Shown here one piece after another: positions 37,089 to 43,652 of a stretch of DNA of 64,000 nucleotides. The position numbers were made by a program, and so were the translations under genes. The notes under the pieces were generated by a model. That model searched no databases and had not been told where the DNA came from. It saw only the letters and a program-made list of their open reading frames with translations. The DNA lies in assembly GCA_016716325.1 (NCBI GenBank), contig JADJWO010000001.1, forward strand, positions 62,001-126,000. Reading direction: 5' to 3'. This DNA comes from Nitrosomonadales bacterium (GTDB lineage Bacteria; Pseudomonadota; Gammaproteobacteria; Burkholderiales; Gallionellaceae). The first letter of the stretch is position 1; every line of letters starts with the position of its first letter.

Positions 37089-37418
37089 TCAAACCGCCAA
37101 CTGCTCAGCTGCGATGCCCAACGCTTGGGCGATCTTCTCGCGCGTCGCTTTTCTCACGGGCTCTTTGGCTTCCTGCTGGGCATAGGCGCTTTGCGAAACA
37201 CCAAGACGGCGCGCAACTTCTGTCTGGGTGAGGCCGAGGTGTTCGCGCCAGGCGCGGATGGGTGTCATGTCTTTGTTGATGACTTTGTTGACCACGGCGT
37301 TGGGGATGGTTGGCGCGTTTTGTTTGGTCAGGCTCATGTACTCCGGGTAGGGAATCACGACGAAGGCGGGTTTGCCTTTCGCGTCTTTCAGTATCTGGAT
37401 GTTAGTAGGTGCGTTCAT
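37089..37418 (-). CDS. XRE-family antitoxin with N-terminal Phd/RelB-like segment
   Basis: 109 residues. The N-terminal 35 residues (IQILKDAKGKPAFVVIPYPEY) resemble the start of type II antitoxins that dimerise through a beta segment. Residues about 55-100 form a helix-turn-helix of the XRE type (GLTQTEVARRLGVSQSAYAQQE). It should bind and neutralise the upstream-encoded RelE-like toxin and repress the shared promoter. Its start overlaps the toxin gene by 17 bases, so translation is coupled. The order toxin then antitoxin is that of HigBA-type loci. A second copy of its 3' end survives at 40622-40675. Confidence 0.85.
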   Translation of the reverse strand: MNAPTNIQILKDAKGKPAFVVIPYPEYMSLTKQNAPTIPNAVVNKVINKDMTPIRAWREHLGLTQTEVARRLGVSQSAYAQQEAKEPVRKATREKIAQALGIAAEQLAV

Positions 37419-37665
37419 TTCGTTTCTCCACTTGCATGATGGTGACGATGATCGGGTTGCCGCTCTGGTCGATCTCGAATATCACCCGGTGGTCGCCTAT
37501 GCGTAGGCGGAAGCCATCGCGTCCTTGCAGGCGCTTGATATCTCCCGTGCAATCGGGCCAATGCGCGAGTTGCTGCACTTCGGCGAAGATGCCTTGCCGT
37601 TTGCGCTTATCTGCAATCTTGCGCAGTTGCCGCACTGCTTTGGCTGACCACTCGATGGTGTTCAT
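37402..37665 (-). CDS. RelE/ParE-family toxin
   Basis: 87-residue basic protein: MNTIEWSAKAVRQLRKI at the N-terminus, then LQGRDGFRLRIGDHRVIFEID, the core RelE strand pattern with the Arg residues used for RNA binding, and ending VEKRNERTY. RelE relatives cleave mRNA in the ribosomal A site; ParE relatives poison gyrase; the GRDGFRLRIGDHRVIF signature favours RelE. It is the first gene of the pair, with the antitoxin overlapping its 3' end. An AT-rich promoter/operator region lies immediately upstream. Confidence 0.87.
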   Translation of the reverse strand: MNTIEWSAKAVRQLRKIADKRKRQGIFAEVQQLAHWPDCTGDIKRLQGRDGFRLRIGDHRVIFEIDQSGNPIIVTIMQVEKRNERTY

Positions 37666-37671
37666 GTGGGG

Positions 37672-37696
37672 AGTATAAGTAAATTATAAGTTTTAT
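37672..37696 (-). promoter_or_regulatory. AT-rich promoter/operator of the toxin-antitoxin pair
   Basis: On the minus strand the sequence just before the toxin start reads CTTATAATTTACTTATAC, giving a -10 box TATAAT (37683-37688) and a repeated CTTATA. Repeats of this kind over the promoter suit autoregulation by the XRE antitoxin. Confidence 0.45.
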
Positions 37697-37755
37697 AACA
37701 GGGGCGAAGCGTCATTTATTCCCCACTCCCAACCAAGCATCCGAAGTCAACGGCA

Positions 37756-37775
37756 AAAGGTACCGGAGTCGATTC
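37756..37775 (-). repeat. GACTCCGGTACCTTT repeat, right arm of the 20-base inverted pair
   Basis: AAAGGTACCGGAGTCGATTC is the exact reverse complement of 35529-35548. Confidence 0.85.
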
Positions 37776-37824
37776 ATGTTCAAACACCCTAGCCGACTTC
37801 AAATTCAATTCGACGGATTGGCTC

Positions 37825-37840
37825 ACTCCGCTACCTTTGG
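37825..37840 (+). repeat. GACTCCGGTACCTTTGG-family repeat, fourth copy
   Basis: ACTCCGCTACCTTTGG matches the family with one change and lies just past the 3' end of the propeller/Sel1 gene. Confidence 0.55.
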
Positions 37841-37849
37841 TGGCTATGT

Positions 37850-40567
37850 TTAACGGCTCTGGATACAGCATGGGGAAGGCGGGTCACCGCCAGGGCAGCC
37901 GCAAGGAGCAGGCGGTAGCGGCGGCAGCATGCGCTTCCCTTCTTCAGATGATGCGTCGATGAAATATATCCTGTCACGTCCGTCCTTGTCGGAGTAGCCC
38001 TTGCTGGATGCCTTTACGGTCCAGTAGTTGGCCTGATCCAGGTCTTTCCGGCCACCGCTCCCGTTCTGGTACATCGAGGACAATTTCAATTGTGCTTCCG
38101 GGTGGCCCTGTTCGGCTGCCGCGAGGAAGGAGCAGAAAGCCTCCCTTTCTTTTCCGGTGCGGTAGTACGCAAGCCCTTCCTTGAATTCCCTGTCGCCGGC
38201 CGGTTCCTCCATCTTGGTTCCTGTGTTCGGCGTTTGTGCAAGTTCCTTGATGCGGGCATTGCCTTTCTCGCTCCAGTACCGGGCCTGGCGTTCATCTTTA
38301 TCGCCGCCTTGTCCGTGTTTGTATATCGATGCCAGTTTCAATTGGGCTTCCGGGTTGCCATCTTTTGCAGCGGGAAGCAGGTGGCAGAAGGCCTCCCTGA
38401 ATCTGAAGCTCTGGTAGAACTCGAGCCCTTTCTTGTATTGCTCGCTGCCGGTCAGTTCGACTGTTACCGTTCCCTTTTCTTCGGAGGGCGGCAGGCCCCG
38501 GGCGCGGTGTCGCCACTTCTCGGCCGCTATCGGATCCTTGCCGACCCCGATGCCGCTCTCATATATGTCCACCAGGTTGAGCATTGCATTCACGAACCCC
38601 TGATCGGCCGCTTTTTCGAACCACGCAATCGCTTTCCTGAAATCCTGCGGTACGCCAAAGCCGCCGGCATACATGAGTCCGACGTTGTTCTGGGCATTGG
38701 GCAACCGCTGTTTTGCCGCACTTTGGAACAGCTGCATGGCCTTGTCGTAATCCTTTGACACCCCGAAACCGGACAGATACATCTTGCCGATGGTGTTCTG
38801 CGCCATGGCATTGCCGTTCTCGGCCAGTGGCGTGAGCTTTTCCAGCGCGGTGCGATATTCTCCCCGCGCATAGGCGGCCAGCCCATCATCCAGTTCCGTG
38901 ACGGATTTTCCAGTGTCCGGTCCCGAGGCAAACCTTGTGATCGGGCTGGAGGCGATCGCCCGCGTCGTTTTGATCGCTGCCGTGCCGGCCTGTTGCTGCG
39001 GACGGACGGGGAACCCGATACCGCGATAGCTGCCCTGGAACGACGTGACGTTAAGGCCGCTGAATTCCTTGAATTTGGGCGCGACCATGCGGAAGAAATT
39101 GCAATCCTCGTAGGCTGTCAGGCGGATATCCTGCCGGGTCACTTTGACGGCTTTGCTATTTGCTCCCGACACCCTGATCCCGTCGGTTGCCTTCAGGAAG
39201 ATCTCCTTGAGCGATGATCCCTTTTCCAGTGTGACGTTCCAGGTGACTTTCTCATAACTGAACAGGGCGAGGGCGACGGGTTGTGCCGATGGATGGACAA
39301 CGACATCGACCTTGTTTCGGGCACTGTCGTCCCGCCCGAGGGGACCTTCATAGATCCCGATCGCATGAAGTTCCAGTCCGTCCTTATTCGTTTCCCTGGA
39401 AGGGTGGCAGGATTCTTCGAGCGCCCGTTGTTTTTCGGCGATCGCCACTTTGTTCTGTTCCGACTTGCCAACGGCCCCGATGCGGAAATCCGCCAATGAC
39501 ATGGCTTTTGCCGTTTGCAGTTCATCCGTCAGCGTGATCCTGTTTTCGCTGATGATGCCCATCTTGCGGAACGGACTGATGTAGATCCTTCGCTGCGAAT
39601 TTCTTTGTATGTCCGGGCTGATCTGCGCCAGGGTGCGGCGGCTGATCGAATACAGGTAGTCTTTGGGTCCCGAGCCATCGCCGGGATTGAAGTATCCGGT
39701 GACGACGACGTTGTCCGGAGACGGCCCCCCAATGGCCGTCTGGAAATAGAACGGTTCGAGCGAAATGGTTTCGCTTTCAAGCGTGATCAGGTTGACCAGC
39801 GTGAGATGCGACCGGACATCGAAGAAATATTTGCCGTCGGATGTCGTGCCGGATGTGTTTGAAGCAAGCATCAACGAGTCGACCGGTTTTTCCGACAGAA
39901 GCTTCAGCTCCGGCATCGGTTTATTGCGCACCAATTCGAACTTGAATGCCTTGTTTGCAGCCAGTACAACATATTGGCCGCGCTTGTCGGGGACGCGGAC
40001 AGCATGCGACAGAGGCATGGCCATCAGGCCTGTCGGTACAGACCGGCCCGAGACAAAATCGATAAAGAACGACTGGAACTGCTTGTTGACATAGAACGCT
40101 GTCCTTTCGTCCAGCCAATGGAACATCCAGTGCCAAACCAGGGGGATCCCGGCAATGGCGGCCCCTGTCCGGGTGTCTCGAATATTCAATTGATCGCCAT
40201 CGGTTGTGGTGAACAAGCGACCGTTGGGCGTCACGGAGCCCATCATCGACGGGGCGACGCTGCTTTGATAGCGGGAGATGCGTTCCAGGGTTCCCAGGTC
40301 AATGACTTCGATTTCCTGCTGTGTGTTGATCAGTACGACGCCGGCCTTGTCGGCGAAACGCACGGGCATGATTTTGGCGTCAGCGGTGATTAAAGAGGGC
40401 GGGGCGGCGGGAACAGGTACCAGGGGGGGCTGTGCAAGGATCGCTCCCACTTTTCGCATGGCATCGGCCATGTCTTCAGGCGAGGGAGGGGGCGTGCTGC
40501 CAAAAGCCGGGATCGTTTGCAGGCAAAACGCGATCAAAGGGATCAGCATCAGGATATTTCTTCGCAT
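37850..40567 (-). CDS. Secreted beta-propeller plus Sel1-repeat protein
   Basis: 905 residues. A signal peptide, MRRNILMLIPLIAFCLQTIP, ends near AFG (23). Residues about 70-370 read like WD/quinoprotein propeller strands (LINTQQEIEVIDLGTLERI, TPNGRLFTTTDGDQLNIRD). A middle beta domain of unknown type (about 390-550) follows, then Sel1/TPR repeats (about 580-860: NAMAQNTIGKMYLSGFGV, NAQNNVGLMYAGGFGV, PEAQLKLASIYKHGQGG). The C-terminus is Cys/Pro-rich (PCGCPGGDPPSPCC). It is probably a periplasmic or surface scaffold protein, with no enzymatic motif seen. The start at 40567 begins the signal peptide and has GGAG eight bases upstream. Residues encoded before it in the same frame are not credible. 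Confidence 0.75.
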   Translation of the reverse strand: MRRNILMLIPLIAFCLQTIPAFGSTPPPSPEDMADAMRKVGAILAQPPLVPVPAAPPSLITADAKIMPVRFADKAGVVLINTQQEIEVIDLGTLERISRYQSSVAPSMMGSVTPNGRLFTTTDGDQLNIRDTRTGAAIAGIPLVWHWMFHWLDERTAFYVNKQFQSFFIDFVSGRSVPTGLMAMPLSHAVRVPDKRGQYVVLAANKAFKFELVRNKPMPELKLLSEKPVDSLMLASNTSGTTSDGKYFFDVRSHLTLVNLITLESETISLEPFYFQTAIGGPSPDNVVVTGYFNPGDGSGPKDYLYSISRRTLAQISPDIQRNSQRRIYISPFRKMGIISENRITLTDELQTAKAMSLADFRIGAVGKSEQNKVAIAEKQRALEESCHPSRETNKDGLELHAIGIYEGPLGRDDSARNKVDVVVHPSAQPVALALFSYEKVTWNVTLEKGSSLKEIFLKATDGIRVSGANSKAVKVTRQDIRLTAYEDCNFFRMVAPKFKEFSGLNVTSFQGSYRGIGFPVRPQQQAGTAAIKTTRAIASSPITRFASGPDTGKSVTELDDGLAAYARGEYRTALEKLTPLAENGNAMAQNTIGKMYLSGFGVSKDYDKAMQLFQSAAKQRLPNAQNNVGLMYAGGFGVPQDFRKAIAWFEKAADQGFVNAMLNLVDIYESGIGVGKDPIAAEKWRHRARGLPPSEEKGTVTVELTGSEQYKKGLEFYQSFRFREAFCHLLPAAKDGNPEAQLKLASIYKHGQGGDKDERQARYWSEKGNARIKELAQTPNTGTKMEEPAGDREFKEGLAYYRTGKEREAFCSFLAAAEQGHPEAQLKLSSMYQNGSGGRKDLDQANYWTVKASSKGYSDKDGRDRIYFIDASSEEGKRMLPPLPPAPCGCPGGDPPSPCCIQSR

Positions 40568-40621
40568 TTCAATTCTCCAGTTCGAAATCCGGAATCTCGG
40601 GCGGCGTGGCATGCGATATGG

Positions 40622-40675
40622 GGCAGCATCGCAATTGATTCCTCAAACCTGCAACTGGTCTGCTGCGATGCCCCG
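40622..40675 (-). pseudogene. Fragment of a second antitoxin gene (3' end only)
   Basis: The minus strand encodes GIAADQLQV-stop followed by CAATTGCGATGCTG. This matches the end of the antitoxin at 37089 (GIAAEQLAV-stop) and its downstream bases. Only about 54 bases remain. It marks the former position of a related toxin-antitoxin locus. The rest of the gap (40568-40801) holds nothing else recognisable. Confidence 0.7.
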
Positions 40676-40801
40676 CCGCTTTGCCCATGGTTTCCGAGGA
40701 TGCAGGGATGGTAGTGACGGGGAGGGGCTTTGTCACCCTGTAGATTCTGACATTGCGGAATCCGGTCCGGCCTTCTGCTTCTTCCGGAGGTTTGCGCTCC
40801 C

Positions 40802-41998
40802 TCAGGTCGGCTTTTCGCCGTCCGGCGGCAGGGTGGCGCGCAAGATCAGGTAGCCGGTGATGCCGGATACAAGCGAGCCGAGGATGATGCCGAGGCGTTC
40901 GTCGAACATCCGGTTGATGCCGCTTTCTTCGAACGCGAGCGAGCCGATGAACAGGCTCATGGTGAAGCCGATGCCGCACAGCGCGGCGGTGCCATACAGG
41001 GTGCGCCAGGTCATCCCATTGGGCAGCGCGGACAGGCCGAGCCTGATCGTCAGCCAGCAGAAGCCGAACACGCCGATCTGCTTGCCGAGGAACAGCCCGA
41101 GCGCGATGCCGACGGGAACGCTGTGGAACAGGTGTTCCGCGCCGACGCCGATCAGGCTGATGCCGGCATTGGCGAAGGCGAACACCGGCAGGATGAGGAA
41201 CGCGACCGCGGAATGCAGGTCGTCTTCCATGTCTTTCAGCGGCGAGTGGTTCGCATCCGTCTTCGAGCGCATCGGGATGAACATCGCGAGGAGCACGCCG
41301 GCCAGCGTCGCGTGTACGCCGGACTTGAGCAGGGCGACCCACATCACGATGCCGATCACGAGATACGGGCTCCGGGCGGCGACGTTGCGGCTGTTCAGCC
41401 AGGTGAGCGCGGCGATGCAGCCTGCCGATACGACCAGTGCGACAAACGAGATCGAGGCGGTGTAGAACAGCGCGATGATCAGTATCGCGCCGATGTCGTC
41501 GAAGATCGCCAGCGAGGTGAGGAATATCTTCAGCGAGGAGGGGACGCGCGAGCCGAGCAGGGACAGCACGCCGAGTGCGAAGGCGATGTCGGTGGCGGAC
41601 GGGATCGCCCATCCGCTGACCGCCTGCGGGTCGCCGATGTTGAAGTAGAGGTAGATCAGCGCGGGGATGGCCATGCCGCCGATCGCGCCGATGCCGGGCA
41701 GGATGATGTTGCGCCGGTCGGACAGTTCGCCCTCGATCACTTCGCGCTTGAGTTCCAGTCCGACCAGGAAAAAGAACACCGCCATCAGTCCGTCGTTGAT
41801 CCAGAGCAGCAGCGGTTTGGCGATCCCCAGTGTGCCGACGCGCACCTCGACGGGAGTGTCCAGCAGCAGTGCGTAATAGGGATGCAGTGGCGAGTTGGCA
41901 CAGACGATGGCCAGCGCGGCGGCGAGCATCAGCAGGATGCCGCTCGCGGATTCTAGTTTGAAGAAAGCGGTTACGGAGGATTCTCGGGTGGTGTCCAT
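40802..41998 (-). CDS. nhaA: Na+/H+ antiporter NhaA
   Basis: 398-residue inner-membrane antiporter, the normal length, with about 12 hydrophobic segments. The transport-site aspartates are present: D137 in PSATDIAFALG and the pair D167-D168 in AIFDDIGAI, equivalent to D133, D163 and D164 of E. coli. It exports Na+ (or Li+) for protons and supports growth in salt or alkaline conditions. It appears monocistronic. No ribosome site precedes the ATG; instead a promoter-like TATAAC lies seven bases upstream, so the message may be leaderless. Confidence 0.96.
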   Translation of the reverse strand: MDTTRESSVTAFFKLESASGILLMLAAALAIVCANSPLHPYYALLLDTPVEVRVGTLGIAKPLLLWINDGLMAVFFFLVGLELKREVIEGELSDRRNIILPGIGAIGGMAIPALIYLYFNIGDPQAVSGWAIPSATDIAFALGVLSLLGSRVPSSLKIFLTSLAIFDDIGAILIIALFYTASISFVALVVSAGCIAALTWLNSRNVAARSPYLVIGIVMWVALLKSGVHATLAGVLLAMFIPMRSKTDANHSPLKDMEDDLHSAVAFLILPVFAFANAGISLIGVGAEHLFHSVPVGIALGLFLGKQIGVFGFCWLTIRLGLSALPNGMTWRTLYGTAALCGIGFTMSLFIGSLAFEESGINRMFDERLGIILGSLVSGITGYLILRATLPPDGEKPT

Positions 41999-42410
41999 CG
42001 ATATCGTTATACCCGAATCGCCTCCGGATAATCAATACATTCATTCTTTCACGTCCCGGAATCCGCGCGCTTGTCTGCCGCTTTCCAGACCGCCGCGCGG
42101 CCGGTATGATGCGCCGTCCCGAATCGGGACTTGCCGCATTTTCGACGGAGCCCGGCTTGAATCGTCATCATCCTTTACCGGAAGTTTCCCGCATCCTTCT
42201 CCCCGCCGCACCGGGCGTGCTGCCGGAGGTTTGCACGCGCGTATCGTTCGAGAGCGTGCTGGCACTGTTCCCCTCCACGACGACCGAGCTTCCCTTTACC
42301 TAGTCTTCCCGCGCTGTTGCCGGCTGACGTGTCGCGCTCCCGCATGGAGCCGCGTCGCGTCGTGTGCGTCCACACGGACGTTTTGCAGTGTCTTTCAGTC
42401 GCGGGTCAAT
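41999..42410. other. 412-base divergent intergenic region
   Basis: The region lies between nhaA and the YkgJ-like gene. Only promoter-like sequence beside nhaA is recognisable. An open frame continuing upstream of the YkgJ-like gene has no supporting start and is GC-rich by-product. No repeats or RNA gene are seen. Confidence 0.6.
42006..42035 (-). promoter_or_regulatory. Candidate nhaA promoter (possibly leaderless)
   Basis: On the minus strand, TTGATT (42030-42035), 18 bases and TATAAC (42006-42011) place the start of transcription at or next to the A of the nhaA ATG (41998). Confidence 0.5.
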
Positions 42411-42824
42411 ATGGAACATATCCAGGTCGCCAGTCCCACCGGGGATGGCCGTGTCTATTACGACATGACGGGGGTGGACAACCCCTGTTCCGGTTGCGGC
42501 GCGTGCTGCCGCCATTTTCGCGTTTCGTTCTACCACGGCGAGCTGGATACCCAGCCGGGCGGCCATGTGCCGGCCGACCTGACAGTGTCGTTCACGCCGT
42601 TCCGCGTCTGCATGAAGGGCACGGAAGCGGGCAACGGGCGTTGCATCTCGCTGCTGGATGATCTGCGTTGCGGCATCTATGCGTTGCGGCCTTCGGTGTG
42701 CCGCGAGTTCCCGGCGCTGATGCCGGACGGTTCGCTGAACCCGGATTGTGTGCGGCTGCGCGCGAAGTTCGGGATCGCGGTGCGGACATGCCCGCCGGAC
42801 GCGCCGGAGGCGGCGATGCGATAG
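42411..42824 (+). CDS. YkgJ-family cysteine-cluster protein
   Basis: 137 residues. The N-terminal cluster NPCSGCGACC (CxxCxxCC) is followed by later Cys (FRVCMKG, GRCISL, LRCGIY, SVCREF, PDCVRL, RTCPP), the pattern of the zinc/iron-chelating YkgJ (UPF0153) family. Its biochemical role is not established. The start at 42411 (MEHIQVASPTGD) fits the family length; the ribosome site is weak. The next gene begins nine bases after the stop, and YjbQ follows nine bases after that, suggesting a three-gene operon. Confidence 0.85.
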   Translation: MEHIQVASPTGDGRVYYDMTGVDNPCSGCGACCRHFRVSFYHGELDTQPGGHVPADLTVSFTPFRVCMKGTEAGNGRCISLLDDLRCGIYALRPSVCREFPALMPDGSLNPDCVRLRAKFGIAVRTCPPDAPEAAMR

Positions 42825-42833
42825 AATCGCGTC

Positions 42834-43166
42834 ATGCAGATCAAATATGTCTCCTATTCCGGTACCCGCCGTCCCGGCCTGTTGCAGAAGATCGCCGCGC
42901 TGGTCGTGGCGGTGGTGCTGGGCACGCTGGCGCTGATGTTCTCGGCGCTGTTGCTGCTGATCCTCCTGTTCGTCGCCGTCGTTGGGGGCGCGTATTTCTG
43001 GTGGAAGACGCGCGAGGTGCGCAAGCAGTTCCGGCAGATGCAGGCGCAGATGCGGGATTCTCAGACCTCCCGCGAGGCGTCCGCGCCGGGCGAGGTATAT
43101 GAAGGCGAGATCATCGAGGGCGAAGCGATCCGGGTGGACGAGGCGCGCATCGGGGAGCGGCGCTGA
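42834..43166 (+). CDS. Small membrane protein, unrecognised
   Basis: 110 residues. A hydrophobic stretch from about 18 to 57 (IAALVVAVVLGTLALMF then LLLLILLFVAVVGGAYFWW) can form two tightly spaced helices or a hairpin. It is followed by a basic linker (KTREVRKQFRQMQAQMRD) and an acidic tail (GEVYEGEIIEGEAIRVDE). No family can be named with confidence. The gene lies in the middle of a tight cluster between a YkgJ-like gene and yjbQ. Confidence 0.7.
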   Translation: MQIKYVSYSGTRRPGLLQKIAALVVAVVLGTLALMFSALLLLILLFVAVVGGAYFWWKTREVRKQFRQMQAQMRDSQTSREASAPGEVYEGEIIEGEAIRVDEARIGERR

Positions 43167-43175
43167 GGACGAGCC

Positions 43176-43595
43176 ATGTGGATACAGAAAGAGATACGCC
43201 TTGACCCGAAGCCGCGCGGCTTTCATCTGGTCACCCATGAGGTGCTGCGCGTGCTGCCGGAGTTGCGCGACTTCCGGGTCGGCATGATGAATATCTTCAT
43301 CATGCACACTTCGGCTTCGCTGACGCTGAACGAGAATGCCGACCCGACGGTGCGGCAGGATTTCGAGAACTGGTTCAATCGCGCGGTGCCGGAAGGCGAG
43401 CCGTACTATCGTCATCGGGACGAGGGGCCGGACGATCTGCCCGCGCACATCAAGGCCAGCCTGCTGGGGCCCAGCCTGAGCATCCCGGTCGCCGATGGAC
43501 GTCCCTCGCTGGGAACGTGGCAGGGTATCTACCTGTGCGAACACCGCAACCTCGGCGGCAGTCGTCGCGTCGTGGTGACCGTGCAGGGCGAATAG
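43176..43595 (+). CDS. YjbQ/UPF0047 family protein
   Basis: 139 residues. It carries signatures of the YjbQ family: GFHLVTHEV, IFIMHTSASLTLNENAD, the metal-site region EPYYRHRDEGPDDLPAHIK and LGTWQGIYLCEHR near the end. E. coli YjbQ has been described as a promiscuous thiamine-phosphate synthase-like enzyme, but the natural role is unclear. The length is normal (about 138). It is the last gene of the putative three-gene operon and is convergent with the PAS-GGDEF-EAL gene. Confidence 0.92.
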   Translation: MWIQKEIRLDPKPRGFHLVTHEVLRVLPELRDFRVGMMNIFIMHTSASLTLNENADPTVRQDFENWFNRAVPEGEPYYRHRDEGPDDLPAHIKASLLGPSLSIPVADGRPSLGTWQGIYLCEHRNLGGSRRVVVTVQGE

Positions 43596-43652
43596 CGGAC
43601 GGGCGCCAGCCGGCGGGCCCGCTCCGGTTGCGATGGGGAGCGCCCCGCGGTG

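Noticed and set aside
34730..37840. Integron cassette array with attC sites
   Set aside because: The short repeats do not show the RYYYAAC/GTTRRRY core pair of attC, genes are not in cassette orientation, and no integrase is present.
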